From VRUE01 sp963703335 (GTDB lineage: Bacteria > Actinomycetota > Thermoleophilia > Solirubrobacterales > 70-9), in contig OY969812.1 of NCBI GenBank assembly GCA_963703335.1, forward strand, positions 2,170,001 to 2,234,000: a stretch of 64,000 nt of DNA. Direction: 5' to 3'. Position 1 is the first letter of the stretch. Each line of letters opens with the position of its first letter. Both the position numbers and the translations under genes were made by a program. The notes beneath the pieces are model-generated. The model saw only the letters and a program-made list of their open reading frames with translations, did no database searches and was not told where the DNA came from. This document shows, piece by piece, positions 34,450-43,312 of the stretch.

Positions 34450-35723
34450 TGCTCCGGACTATTGCGAACGCCTTCAGCGTCGCCGACATTCGCAAGAAGC
34501 TTGCCTTCACGGCGGCGATGCTGCTGCTGTACCGGCTCGGTGCCTACATCCCGGCTCCCGGCGTCGATCTTGACGCGGTCAAGGAACTGGAGAGCAATTT
34601 CGGCGGCGGCGGCATCCTCAGCTTCCTCAACACCTTCTCGGGCGGCAGCCTTTCGCGCCTCTCGCTGTTCGCGCTGGGGATCATGCCCTACATCACCGCC
34701 TCGATCATCCTGCAGCTGCTCACGGTTGTGGTGCCCTCTCTGGAGAAGCTGCAGAAAGAAGGCGAAGTCGGCCAGCAGAAGATCACCCAGTACACGCGCT
34801 ATCTCACCGTCGGGCTGGCTTTCGGGCAGTCGTTCGGCTACGTCTTCCTCTTCCGATCCTTCGGCCAGCAGTCGGGCGGCAATGAATTCTTCGGCACCCT
34901 CGGCGGCGCCAAGGTCCTCCTGATCGTGATCTCGTTGACCGCGGGCTGCACGCTGTTGATGTGGCTTGGCGAGCTGATCACCCAGCGCGGCATCGGCAAC
35001 GGCATTTCGCTGATGATCTTCGCCTCGATCGTCTCCGGCCTGCCGCAGGGGCTGCAGGCTTGGTGGACGAGCCCGGACCAGGTCTTCGTGGTGATGATGC
35101 CCTTCATCGCCCTCGCCGTGATCGTCGCGATCGTCTTCGTCCAGGAGGGACAGCGACGCATCCCGGTTCAGTACGCCAAACGCGTTGTCGGTCGGAAAAT
35201 GACCTCGGGCGGATCGACCTACCTGCCGCTGCGAGTCAACATGGCGGGCGTCATTCCGGTCATCTTCGCCGCCTCGATCATGGCCTTCCCGCCGACAATT
35301 GGCCAGCTGCTCAACACGCCGGCAGCGCTTGACTTCGCCGCCTTCTTCAGCCCCAACAGCTGGGCATACGTCGCCGGCGAGGTCTTCTTCATCGTCATCT
35401 TCACCTACTTCTATACGGCGGTGACCTTCAATCCAGTCGACCAGGCAGACAACCTGAAGAAGTACGGCGGCTTCATCCCCGGCGTGCGTCCCGGGCGACC
35501 CACCGCCGAGTACCTCGATCGCATTCTCTCTCGCCTCACCTTCCCCGGAGCCCTCTATCTCGGCGCCGTGGCAGCCCTGCCGACGATCCTGATCAACCAG
35601 ACGGCGGCCAACTTCGCCTTCGGCGGCACCTCGATCCTGATCGTGATCGGAGTCGCGCTGGAAACCGTGAAGCAGCTCGAGGCGCAGCTGATGATGCGTA
35701 ACTACGAGGGCTTCCTCAAATAG
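34449..35723 (+). CDS. secY: Preprotein translocase subunit SecY
   Basis: A 424-residue channel subunit with ten predicted membrane helices. Signature segments are LGIMPYITASIILQLLTVVVPSLEKLQKEGEVGQQKITQYTRY and the cytoplasmic loop QRRIPVQYAKRV (about 235-246), plus PPTIGQLL and GVALETVKQLEAQLMMRNYEGFL at the end. It forms the plasma-membrane Sec channel with SecE (175-residue form at 4517) and SecG. ATG overlaps the rplO stop by one base. Confidence 0.97.
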   Translation: MLRTIANAFSVADIRKKLAFTAAMLLLYRLGAYIPAPGVDLDAVKELESNFGGGGILSFLNTFSGGSLSRLSLFALGIMPYITASIILQLLTVVVPSLEKLQKEGEVGQQKITQYTRYLTVGLAFGQSFGYVFLFRSFGQQSGGNEFFGTLGGAKVLLIVISLTAGCTLLMWLGELITQRGIGNGISLMIFASIVSGLPQGLQAWWTSPDQVFVVMMPFIALAVIVAIVFVQEGQRRIPVQYAKRVVGRKMTSGGSTYLPLRVNMAGVIPVIFAASIMAFPPTIGQLLNTPAALDFAAFFSPNSWAYVAGEVFFIVIFTYFYTAVTFNPVDQADNLKKYGGFIPGVRPGRPTAEYLDRILSRLTFPGALYLGAVAALPTILINQTAANFAFGGTSILIVIGVALETVKQLEAQLMMRNYEGFLK

Positions 35724-35733
35724 GCTGCGGCCG

Positions 35734-36414
35734 ATGTCGGAGCTGAACCTAGTCCTGCTCGGCCCGCCCGGGTCGGGGAAGGGGACGCAAGGCGAGCGAC
35801 TGCAGGAGGACCTGGAGCTGCCCTACTACGCCACGGGCGACATCCTCCGTGCTGCCGTGCGGGAAGGGACTGAGCTGGGTCGTGCCGCCAAGGACTACAT
35901 GGATCGTGGCGACCTCGTCCCCGACGGGGTAATCGTCAACATGATCGGCGAGCGGATCGATTCCAGTGAGGCCGCCGACGGCTTCATCCTCGACGGCTTC
36001 CCACGCACGGCGCCGCAGGCCGAGGCGTTGGCGGACAAGCTCGGGGAGTTGAGTCGGGAGTTGACCGCGGTCCTGCTGATCGACGTCAGCGACGAGGAGG
36101 TCGTGCGAAGACTCGGTGGCCGGCGCACCTGCGTCGAGAACGGCCACGTCTTTCACGTCGAGTTCAATCCGCCCCAGCAGGAGGGGGTCTGCGACGTCGA
36201 CGGCAGCGAGCTGATCGTCCGCGACGACGACAAGCCGGAGGTGATCCGCCACCGCCTGGAGCAGTACCACGCCAAGACGGCGCCGTTGATCGAGCACTAC
36301 GACAGCCAGAGCCTGCTGCGGCAGATCGACGGCTCTGTGGCCCCCGATGCCGTTGCCGACGAGATTCAGCGCACTCTGGCGACGCTGCGCCTCGAGGCGG
36401 ACGAGGCCATCTAG
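35734..36414 (+). CDS. adk: Adenylate kinase
   Basis: A 226-residue long-form adenylate kinase (ATP + AMP to 2 ADP). The P-loop is GPPGSGKGTQGE (about 9-20), the AMP-binding part is YYATGDILRAAVREGTELG, and DGFPRTAPQAEAL is conserved. The LID keeps GRRTCVENGHVFHVEFNPP and EGVCDVDGSEL: of the usual four zinc ligands two Cys remain, the second is Asn and the fourth Asp, so zinc binding is doubtful. It follows secY by 10 bases, as is standard. Confidence 0.95.
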   Translation: MSELNLVLLGPPGSGKGTQGERLQEDLELPYYATGDILRAAVREGTELGRAAKDYMDRGDLVPDGVIVNMIGERIDSSEAADGFILDGFPRTAPQAEALADKLGELSRELTAVLLIDVSDEEVVRRLGGRRTCVENGHVFHVEFNPPQQEGVCDVDGSELIVRDDDKPEVIRHRLEQYHAKTAPLIEHYDSQSLLRQIDGSVAPDAVADEIQRTLATLRLEADEAI

Positions 36415-36457
36415 CGTCGGCCACTGCCGCGAGATTGGGGCCAATAGCGTGTACAGA

Positions 36458-37216
36458 ATGATCATCCGCAAGACTCCCGAGCAGGTCAACAAGATGGCCG
36501 CAGCCGGCGAGATCCTCGTCCGCTGCCTGCACATGCTCGCCGCCAAGGCCCGTCCGGGCGTGACGACCAAAGAGCTGGACCTGGCCGCCGAGAAGCTGAT
36601 TCGCTCGCAGGGAGCCGAGCCCGCCTTCAAGGGCTACCGGGGGTTCCCGGCGTCGATTTGCGCCTCGCCCAACTCGATGGTTGTGCATGGCATTCCCGGG
36701 CACTATGAGTGCAAGCGCGGCGACGTGCTCTCGGTCGACGTTGGCGTCATCAAGGACGGCTGGGTTGCAGACGCGGCGATGACCGTGCCGATCGGGCCAA
36801 TCGAGCCAGAGGCCCGCAAGCTCCTCGACGTGACCCAGGCAGCTCTCTTCGCCGGCGTCGAGCAGATGCAGCCAGGCAACAAGCTCGGCGACGTCTCGGC
36901 GGCGATTCAGCGTGCGGTCGAGGTCGAGGGTCTCTCGATCATCCGCACTCTGGTTGGCCACGGGATCGGCCGCGAGATGCACGAGGACCCGCAGGTCCCG
37001 AACTTCGGCACGCCGGGCAAGGGGCCGGTGTTGGAGGAGGGGACCGTGCTGGCGATCGAGCCGATGGTCAACGCCGGCGGGGCATTGGTGCGGATGGGCG
37101 ACGACGGCTGGGCGGTCTACTCCCAGGACGGCTCGCTCGCCGCTCACTTCGAGTTCACGGTTGCCGTCACCGCAGATGGTCCGCGCATTCTCACTCCCTG
37201 GCACGAAGAGGATTAG
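36458..37216 (+). CDS. map: Methionine aminopeptidase, type I
   Basis: A 252-residue type I enzyme that removes the initiator Met from nascent proteins. The two-metal ligands are visible in order: SVDVGVIKDGWVADAA (two Asp), TLVGHGIGREMHEDPQVPN (His), TVLAIEPMV (Glu) and HFEFTVAVT (Glu). The ATG at 36458 (MIIRKTPEQVNKMAAAGEIL) is preferred to the GTG three codons earlier. It follows adk by about 43 bases. infA, usually next, is not present here. Confidence 0.95.
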   Translation: MIIRKTPEQVNKMAAAGEILVRCLHMLAAKARPGVTTKELDLAAEKLIRSQGAEPAFKGYRGFPASICASPNSMVVHGIPGHYECKRGDVLSVDVGVIKDGWVADAAMTVPIGPIEPEARKLLDVTQAALFAGVEQMQPGNKLGDVSAAIQRAVEVEGLSIIRTLVGHGIGREMHEDPQVPNFGTPGKGPVLEEGTVLAIEPMVNAGGALVRMGDDGWAVYSQDGSLAAHFEFTVAVTADGPRILTPWHEED

Positions 37217-37287
37217 CCGTAGGTACTCGCGGGGTAGCCTGAGGAGGCGGTGGGCGCCGCAATGGACCCGGAAGGAGGGCCCGTCGC

Positions 37288-39951
37288 TTGCGCATCGCCA
37301 AGGCCGTACTCAGCGCCTCACTTCTTCTCCTTGTTTTCGCCGCGCCAGGCGCTACGGCGACTTCGCAGCCTTACGGCACCAATGACGCCGGTGGCTTCCG
37401 CAACGTCCTACCACCAGGCGAGAACGGCCTTGCCACGCTTTCCCAGATCTTTTCCTTCCGGGGCAACGGCGCGATCCCGCCGCATTTCTCCGATCAGCAG
37501 CCGCTCTACGAAAATCTCGTCTACGGATCACCCGAACTCAGCGACGACAAAATTCCGCTCTATTTCAAGGACGCCACATTCGGCGTGCAGGCTGGAGACG
37601 TCGCCTCGACGATCCAGCCGCGACCAGGGGTGACGATCGTGCGCGATGCCGCCTATGGCATCCCGCACATCTACGGCGACACCCGCGCCGACACGATGTT
37701 CGGTGCGGGCTACGCCGGCGCAGCCGACCGGCTCTTCCTGATGGACGTGCTGCGCCACACCGGCCGCGCCGAACTCGCCTCCTTCCTCGGTGGCTCCAAC
37801 GCTGCTGCCGACGTGTCGCAGTGGAGCTTTGCCCCTTACAGCGAAGCCGACCTGCAGAAACAGCTCGACCAGCTGCCGACGCTATACGGACAGGCGGGCC
37901 AGCAGGCAGTCGAAGACGTGCAGGGTTACGTCGACGGGATCAATGCCTATATCGCGGCCGCCGGCTCCGATCCCAGTCTGCGCCCGGGTGAGTACAGCCT
38001 GCTCAACAAGCCGATCGAAACCTGGAAGCCCACCGACGTGGTCGCGATCGCCTCGCTGATCGGCGGCATCTTCGGCCGCGGCGGTGGCAACGAGCTCAAC
38101 TCCGCCTTGACGATGCAGGCGTTTGTCGATCGCTTTGGCTTCAAGGCGGGACGCAAAGCGTGGCTCGGCTTCCGCGCCAAGAACGACCCGGAAGCGCCGA
38201 CGACGATCTCCCAGCGCTTTCCGTATGAGACACGCAGCGCTTTCACCAAGCGCGGCCTGGCCCTGCCGGATCCTGGCTCGGTGCGCGAAACGGCCGTCGC
38301 CGCCGCGTCAGCGGGGGCGGCTGGAGGTGCGGGGAGCTTTGGCGAAACGATCGCTCGCGCCCTGCGCGAAGGCGGTCACGCGTCGAACTGGGAGCTCGTC
38401 TCGGCCAAGCACTCCGCGACCGGCCACCCGCTCGCGGTGATGGGACCGCAGGTCGGCTACTTCATCCCGCAGATCCTCATGGAGGAGGACCTTCATGGCC
38501 CCGGCATCGATGCCCGCGGCGCTGCTTTCGCCGGCGTTAACCTCTACGTCGAGCTCGGCCATGGCCGCGACTACGCCTGGAGTGCCACCACCGCGACCTC
38601 CGACAACGTCGACACCTTCGCCGAGGTCCTCTGCCGCGACAAGTTCCACTACTCCTACCGCGGCAAGTGCAAGCCGATGGAAAAGCTGGTCAAGACCGAG
38701 AGCTGGACGCCGAGCACGATCGACCCGACCGAAGCCGGCTCGCAGACGCTGACCGCCTACCGGACGGTTCACGGCATCGTCTTCGCCCGCGGCAAGGTCG
38801 GCGGCCGCCAGGTCGCCTTCGCCCGCCAGCGCAGCACCTATTTCCACGAGGCCGATTCGGTGGTCGGCTTTGGCCAGCTCAATGAACCGGGCTTCGTTAC
38901 CGGCGTTGGGGGCTTCAAGAAGGCCGTGTCGAACATCAACTTCCTCTTCAACTGGGCCTACGTCGATTCCGACAACATCGGCTACGCCCTCTCGGGGGCG
39001 ATGCCACAGCGCCAAGGCACCTCGCCGGACTTCCCCGTGCTCGGCACCGGCCAGTTCGACTGGAAGGGATTCAAGCCCTCGAGCCAGACGGCGGACTACC
39101 TGCCCTTTGCCAAGCATCCCCAGGCAGTCGATCCGGATTTCCTCGTCTCCTGGAACAACAAGCAGGCGCCTGGCTGGGGAGCCGCGGATGACCAGTACGC
39201 CTATGGGCCGCTGTTCCGCTCGCAGATGATCTCCGACAAGGTGCGAGCCGGGACCAAGGGCAAGCGGCGGATGACGATCTCCCAGCTCGTCCAGGCGATG
39301 GAGGAACCGGCGACGCAGGACCTGCGCGGCTACCGGTTGCTGCCGACCATCCTCAAGGCGGTGGGTAAGCCCAAGCAGCCGACCCTGCGCAAGGCGCTGG
39401 CCGCCCTGCGGGCCTGGAACAAGGCCGGCGCCCACAGGCGCGATCTCAATCGCGACGGCGTCGATGAGGAAACGCCGGCGATTGAGCTGATGGACGCCTG
39501 GTGGCCGAAGCTCATCACCGCCGAGTTCAAGCCGGCGCTGGGCGACAAGGCGTTTGTACGTCTACAGGGAATGCTCGCGATCGGTAGCCACACCGGCGGC
39601 TCGCCCGATGCCCCGGACTTCTTCGACGGCTGGTGGGGCTACGTCTCCAAGGACCTCCGCAGCCTCTTCGGCCCTCGCCCGAAGGCCCCCTTCAGCCGCA
39701 CCTACTGCGGCAAAGGCTCCAAGCGCCACTGCCGCCAGGCCCTGCAGCGCAGCCTCGCCAGAGCGCTGAAAGTGACGCCGGCGGCGATGTACGGAGGCGG
39801 CGACGGCAAGTGCGCCACCAACCCCCAGCCCGCCTGCTTCGACCAAAACCGCCCCCAGGTCACCAGCGGCATAGACCTAGGCCCCTTCCCCTTCCAGAAC
39901 AGGCCCACCTTTCAGCAGGTGGTCACGCCTACCCAGAAGCTGCCGCGGTGA
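37288..39951 (+). CDS. Penicillin acylase family protein (N-terminal nucleophile amidase)
   Basis: An 887-residue secreted precursor. An export signal (residues 1-26, LLLLVFAAPGATA) is followed by the alpha chain with GIPHIYGDTRADTMFGAGYAGAADRLFLMDVLRHTGRA. The predicted self-cleavage site lies before Ser366 in GGHA-SNWEL, giving the catalytic Ser at the new N-terminus; the beta chain follows with GVNLYVELGHGRDYAWSATTA. The family includes penicillin, aculeacin and acyl-homoserine-lactone acylases; the substrate is unknown. Start TTG 37288 has GGAAGGAGGG upstream. It interrupts the map-infA-rpmJ order and ends at a palindrome. Confidence 0.85.
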   Translation: MRIAKAVLSASLLLLVFAAPGATATSQPYGTNDAGGFRNVLPPGENGLATLSQIFSFRGNGAIPPHFSDQQPLYENLVYGSPELSDDKIPLYFKDATFGVQAGDVASTIQPRPGVTIVRDAAYGIPHIYGDTRADTMFGAGYAGAADRLFLMDVLRHTGRAELASFLGGSNAAADVSQWSFAPYSEADLQKQLDQLPTLYGQAGQQAVEDVQGYVDGINAYIAAAGSDPSLRPGEYSLLNKPIETWKPTDVVAIASLIGGIFGRGGGNELNSALTMQAFVDRFGFKAGRKAWLGFRAKNDPEAPTTISQRFPYETRSAFTKRGLALPDPGSVRETAVAAASAGAAGGAGSFGETIARALREGGHASNWELVSAKHSATGHPLAVMGPQVGYFIPQILMEEDLHGPGIDARGAAFAGVNLYVELGHGRDYAWSATTATSDNVDTFAEVLCRDKFHYSYRGKCKPMEKLVKTESWTPSTIDPTEAGSQTLTAYRTVHGIVFARGKVGGRQVAFARQRSTYFHEADSVVGFGQLNEPGFVTGVGGFKKAVSNINFLFNWAYVDSDNIGYALSGAMPQRQGTSPDFPVLGTGQFDWKGFKPSSQTADYLPFAKHPQAVDPDFLVSWNNKQAPGWGAADDQYAYGPLFRSQMISDKVRAGTKGKRRMTISQLVQAMEEPATQDLRGYRLLPTILKAVGKPKQPTLRKALAALRAWNKAGAHRRDLNRDGVDEETPAIELMDAWWPKLITAEFKPALGDKAFVRLQGMLAIGSHTGGSPDAPDFFDGWWGYVSKDLRSLFGPRPKAPFSRTYCGKGSKRHCRQALQRSLARALKVTPAAMYGGGDGKCATNPQPACFDQNRPQVTSGIDLGPFPFQNRPTFQQVVTPTQKLPR

Positions 39952-40013
39952 ACGGAGGCGGCCGTCTGCGGAGTTCCCTAACTACGAAGCGTCGCGTCGA
40001 GGGGTTGCGCGAA

Positions 40014-40090
40014 GAGAGGCGTGGTGCCCCCTCTCAAAACACTCAAGCGCGGCTTTGCCGCGCGTTTTGAGAGGGGACACCACGCCTCTC
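40014..40090. repeat. Nested palindrome E, after the penicillin acylase gene
   Basis: The outer arms 40014-40040 and 40064-40090 are 27-base reverse complements with a single mismatch. The centre is GCGCGGC-TTT-GCCGCGC (40047-40063). The outer arm contains GAGAGGCGTGGTG and CCCCTCTC, reminiscent of the GAGGGG...CCCCTC arms of A-C, although the core is different. Its position 62 bases after a stop codon and upstream of rpmJ suggests a terminator for the acylase gene. Confidence 0.75.
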
Positions 40091-40215
40091 CCCACCAACG
40101 AGCCCCAACGCACGCCCCCTGCTATCTTTCCCGGTCGGCCCATCGGGCCTTGTTGTGCCTGCCGTCCAACTCCTGGGACGTGCAGGAGTCCTGTATTCGA
40201 TACGAGACCGGAGCA
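40091..40215 (+). promoter_or_regulatory. Leader region upstream of rpmJ with hairpins
   Basis: This 125-base gap must carry the promoter of the rpmJ-rpsM-rpsK-rpsD-rpoA-rplQ unit, since a palindrome insulates it from the acylase gene. GGCCCATCGGGCC and ACTCCTG-GGACGTG-CAGGAGT (about 40169-40189, 7 bp with a 7-base loop) can form hairpins, and could be an S4-type or other ribosomal leader (inference). No clear -10/-35 pair is seen. Confidence 0.3.
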
Positions 40216-40329
40216 ATGAAGGTTCGAGCTTCCGTAAAGCCGATGTGCGAAAAGTGCAAGATCATCCGCCGCAATGGGGCGGTCTTGGTGATCTGCCAGA
40301 ACCCCCGACACAAGCAGCGTCAGGGCTAG
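40216..40329 (+). CDS. rpmJ: 50S ribosomal protein L36
   Basis: A 37-residue protein starting MKVRASVKPMCEKCKIIRRN; Cys11, Cys14, Cys27 and His32 make the zinc site. It binds 23S rRNA. It is the first gene after the interruption by the acylase gene; rpsM follows after 3 bases. Confidence 0.96.
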   Translation: MKVRASVKPMCEKCKIIRRNGAVLVICQNPRHKQRQG

Positions 40330-40332
40330 CGC

Positions 40333-40716
40333 ATGGCACGTATCGCTGGAGTCAACATCCCGGTCGGCAAGCGCGTCGAAATCGGGCTCACTTATATCTT
40401 CGGGATCGGGCGCTCGACCGCCCAGAAGATCCTCGAGGAGGCAAAAGTCGATCCCAACACGATGGTCAAAGACCTCACCGAGGACGAGGTCATTCGCCTG
40501 CGCGACGCAGTCGAGCAGCGCGAGGTTGAGGGCGACCTGCGCCGCGAGCGCTCCCAGGACGTCAAACGACTGATGGAGATCGGCGCCTACCGGGGCTTGC
40601 GCCACCGTCGCGGCCTGCCGGTTCGTGGCCAGCGCACCAAGACCAACGCGCGCGGCCGCAAGGGTCCGCGCCGGATGAGCGTCGCCGGCAAGCGCAAGGC
40701 GCCGACGGCCAAATAG
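40333..40716 (+). CDS. rpsM: 30S ribosomal protein S13
   Basis: A 127-residue S13: MARIAGVNIPVGKRVEIGLT at the start, then the signature LRHRRGLPVRGQRTKTNARGRKGPRR at the C-terminal part. It contacts the P-site tRNA and bridges the subunits. Short AGGGCTAGCGC stretch before the ATG may serve as a weak ribosome-binding site. Confidence 0.96.
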   Translation: MARIAGVNIPVGKRVEIGLTYIFGIGRSTAQKILEEAKVDPNTMVKDLTEDEVIRLRDAVEQREVEGDLRRERSQDVKRLMEIGAYRGLRHRRGLPVRGQRTKTNARGRKGPRRMSVAGKRKAPTAK

Positions 40717-40725
40717 GTAGAGCAA

Positions 40726-41127
40726 ATGGCCGCCGCTAAAAAACCCGCCAAAGGGCGCTCCCGCCGCCGCGTCAAGAAGAACGTCACCTACGGGCAGGCG
40801 CACATCAAGACTTCCTTCAACAACACCATCGTCACCTTGACCGACACCGAAGGCAACGTGATCGCCTGGGAGTCGGCTGGCTCCGCCGGGTTCAAAGGCT
40901 CGCGCAAGTCGACCCCCTTCGCCGCCCAGGTGACCGCCGACGCGGCCGCCAAGAAGGGCATGGAACACGGTCTCGAGAAGGTTGAGGTCTTCGCAAAGGG
41001 GGCAGGGTCCGGTCGCGAGACGGCGATTCGCTCGCTGCAGGCGGCCGGTCTTGACGTGACTACCGTCAAGGACGTCTCGCCACAGGCTCACAACGGCTGC
41101 CGTCCGAAGAAGCGGAGGCGCGTCTAA
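40726..41127 (+). CDS. rpsK: 30S ribosomal protein S11
   Basis: A 133-residue S11 with an extra basic start (MAAAKKPAKGRSRRRVKKNV), followed by the standard HIKTSFNNTIVTLTDTEGNVIAWESAGSAGFKGSRKSTPFAAQ and the signature C-terminus DVSPQAHNGCRPKKRRRV. It lies in the 30S platform near the E site. Its stop overlaps the rpsD ATG. Confidence 0.96.
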   Translation: MAAAKKPAKGRSRRRVKKNVTYGQAHIKTSFNNTIVTLTDTEGNVIAWESAGSAGFKGSRKSTPFAAQVTADAAAKKGMEHGLEKVEVFAKGAGSGRETAIRSLQAAGLDVTTVKDVSPQAHNGCRPKKRRRV

Positions 41128-41747
41128 TGGCTCGCGATACAGCGCCGCAGTGCAAGCAGTGTCGCCGCGAGGGCCAGAAGCTCTTCCTCAAGGGTGAGCG
41201 CTGCTTCACCGACAAGTGCGGGGTCGAGCGCCGCTCCTACCCGCCCGGTGAGCACGGCCGCGGTCGCATGCGCCAGTCCGAGTACCGGGTGCAGCTGCGC
41301 GAGAAGCAGAAGACGCGCCGCTACTACCAGGTGCTGGAGAAACAGTTCCGCGCCTACTACGACAAGGCTTCACGCCAGGATGGCGTCACCGGCGAGAACC
41401 TGCTGCGCCTGCTCGAGTCGCGCTTTGACAACGTGCTGGTTCGCCTCGGCTTCGCCGCTTCACGGCGCCAGGCCCGCCAGCTGATCCGTCACGGCCATTG
41501 GCTGATCAACGGCCGCCGGGTCGACATTCCCTCCTACCAAGTACGTCCTGAGGACGTGATTTCGATCAAGTCGAACTCAGCCGCCAGCGACACGATTCGC
41601 AAGGCAACCGAGCTCGTCTCCACCGTGCCGGCCTGGTTGCAGGCCGATCACGATTCCCTCACAGCCAAGGTCCTGCGCTACCCAGAGCGCGCAGAGATCT
41701 CGGCACCGGTGCAAGAGCAGCTGATCGTCGAGCTGTACTCCAAGTAA
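41127..41747 (+). CDS. rpsD: 30S ribosomal protein S4
   Basis: A 206-residue S4. The N-terminal segment has four Cys (CKQC and CFTDKC), the zinc-binding form. The S4 RNA-binding domain contains FAASRRQARQLIRHGHWLINGRRVDIPSYQV (about 109-139). S4 helps start 30S assembly and in E. coli represses the alpha operon. ATG overlaps the rpsK stop by one base. Confidence 0.96.
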   Translation: MARDTAPQCKQCRREGQKLFLKGERCFTDKCGVERRSYPPGEHGRGRMRQSEYRVQLREKQKTRRYYQVLEKQFRAYYDKASRQDGVTGENLLRLLESRFDNVLVRLGFAASRRQARQLIRHGHWLINGRRVDIPSYQVRPEDVISIKSNSAASDTIRKATELVSTVPAWLQADHDSLTAKVLRYPERAEISAPVQEQLIVELYSK

Positions 41748-41785
41748 CCGGACTCCGTTTCTGAACACGCATACGCAAGGAACAC

Positions 41786-42766
41786 ATGACCACTGATTTC
41801 CAGGTCCCTCGCATCACCTCTGAGAAAGTGGATGACCGCCGCGGCACTTTCACTGTCGAGCCCCTCGACAAGGGTTTTGGCTACACCTTCGGCAACAGCC
41901 TCCGACGCGTCCTGCTCTCCTCTCTCGGCGGTGCCGCGGTAACCAGCGTCCGCATCGAGGGCGTCGCGCACGAGTTCTCAACCGTGCCGGGCGTCAAGGA
42001 GGACGTCACCGACATTGTTCTCAACCTCAAGGACCTCGTCGTCCGCATGCACACCGATGCCGATGAGGTAGAGGCTCCACTGGTCGCCACTGGCCCGGGT
42101 GAGGTCAAGGCCAAGGACATCGATCTTCCTTCCGGCGTCGAGATCCTCAATCCCGAGGCTCCGATTGCGACGCTTGAGAAGAAAACCAAGCTCGAGATCT
42201 ACCTGACCATCGGCCGTGGCCGCGGCTACTCACCGGCCGAGGAGAACAAGTCCGATGAGCAGCCGATCGGCGTGATCCCGATCGACTCGATCTTCTCGCC
42301 GATTCGGCGCGCCTCCTACGCGGTCGCGACGGCCCGCGTCGGCCAGCGCACCGACTTCGACAAGCTCACCCTGGACCTCGAGACCGACGGCTCGATCGAG
42401 CCGGGCGCGGCGCTGCGCGAGGCCTCGGAGATCCTGATCAAGAGCCTGGCGATCTTCACCGACGCCGACCGGGTGGAGGAGTTGACAGCGCGTGAGCCGG
42501 TGCCGACGCACAGCTCGGACGTGCTTCCGGGCCCCAGCGGCGACGGCATCGCTAGCAGCAACGGCCTTGACGAGATCCTGATCGAGGAGCTCGAGCTCGG
42601 CGTGCGCTCTTACAACTGCCTGAAGCGGGCCGGGGTGCAGACCGTCGGCGACCTAGTGCGCAAGACGCGCTCTGAGCTGAACGCAATTCCGAACTTCGGC
42701 CAGAAGTCGATCGAGGAAGTGATCGAGACCCTGCACGCACGCGGTCTCGATCTTCAGGGAGACTGA
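41786..42766 (+). CDS. rpoA: DNA-directed RNA polymerase alpha subunit
   Basis: A 326-residue alpha subunit. The N-terminal assembly domain begins FTVEPLDKGFGYTFGNSLRRVLLSSLGGAAVTSVRIEGV, and the C-terminal UP-element/activator-binding domain is ELELGVRSYNCLKRAGVQTVGDLVRKTRSELNAIPNFGQKSIEEV (about 264-308). It follows rpsD by 38 bases; AAGGA precedes the ATG. Confidence 0.97.
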   Translation: MTTDFQVPRITSEKVDDRRGTFTVEPLDKGFGYTFGNSLRRVLLSSLGGAAVTSVRIEGVAHEFSTVPGVKEDVTDIVLNLKDLVVRMHTDADEVEAPLVATGPGEVKAKDIDLPSGVEILNPEAPIATLEKKTKLEIYLTIGRGRGYSPAEENKSDEQPIGVIPIDSIFSPIRRASYAVATARVGQRTDFDKLTLDLETDGSIEPGAALREASEILIKSLAIFTDADRVEELTAREPVPTHSSDVLPGPSGDGIASSNGLDEILIEELELGVRSYNCLKRAGVQTVGDLVRKTRSELNAIPNFGQKSIEEVIETLHARGLDLQGD

Positions 42767-42786
42767 GCGGGGGAGCTGAGCAGGAG

Positions 42787-43140
42787 ATGCGCCACCGCAA
42801 GAAGCGAAACAAGCTGAGCCGCGACGCGGCGCATCGCGAGTCCCTGCTCTCCAACCTCTCCAAGCAGCTGATCGAGCACGAGCGGATCAAGACCAGCCAG
42901 GCCAAGGCCAAGGCGGTCAAGCCCGAGGTCGAGCAGCTGATCACGCTTGCCAAGCGAGGCGATCTGCACGCGCGGCGGCAGGCCCTGGCGACGCTGCACA
43001 ACGACAAGTTCATCGTGCACAAGCTGTTCGAGGAGGTCGCGCCGCGGTACGTGGAGCGGCCGGGTGGCTACACCAGGATCGTCAAGTTGGGTCCGCGGAA
43101 GTCGGACTCGACTGAGATGGTCTATCTCGAGCTGGTCTGA
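42787..43140 (+). CDS. rplQ: 50S ribosomal protein L17
   Basis: A 117-residue L17 (MRHRKKRNKLSRDAAHRESL). The family signature covers RESLLSNLSKQLIEHERIKTSQAKAKAVKPEVEQLITLAKRGDLHARRQAL. It ends the alpha operon; a bidirectional terminator palindrome begins 18 bases after its stop. GGAGAT before the ATG is the likely ribosome-binding site. Confidence 0.96.
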   Translation: MRHRKKRNKLSRDAAHRESLLSNLSKQLIEHERIKTSQAKAKAVKPEVEQLITLAKRGDLHARRQALATLHNDKFIVHKLFEEVAPRYVERPGGYTRIVKLGPRKSDSTEMVYLELV

Positions 43141-43158
43141 CGTAACCGCACAGGGTGG

Positions 43159-43249
43159 GGGCGATGGGGACTCTCTCGCCCGAACAAAAGCCGGCCTAAT
43201 TAGGCCGGCTTTTTGAGTATCCGCCCGTTCGAGAGAGTCCCCATCGCCC
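43159..43249. repeat. Nested palindrome D with central terminator, between rplQ and truA
   Basis: The outer arms GGGCGATGGGGACTCTCTCG (43159-43178) and its exact complement (43230-43249) pair over 20 bases. The centre (43186-43213) is the same 28-base perfect palindrome as in palindrome C. The whole ~55-base core matches the reverse complement of palindrome C with one substitution, but the outer arms do not match those of C. It lies between convergent rplQ and truA, so it can terminate both. Confidence 0.85.
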
Positions 43250-43312
43250 TCCGTCGGCCGTTCCATCAACCCGCATCCGACATTGACCACGCTCTGGTGG
43301 GGTCAATGTCGG

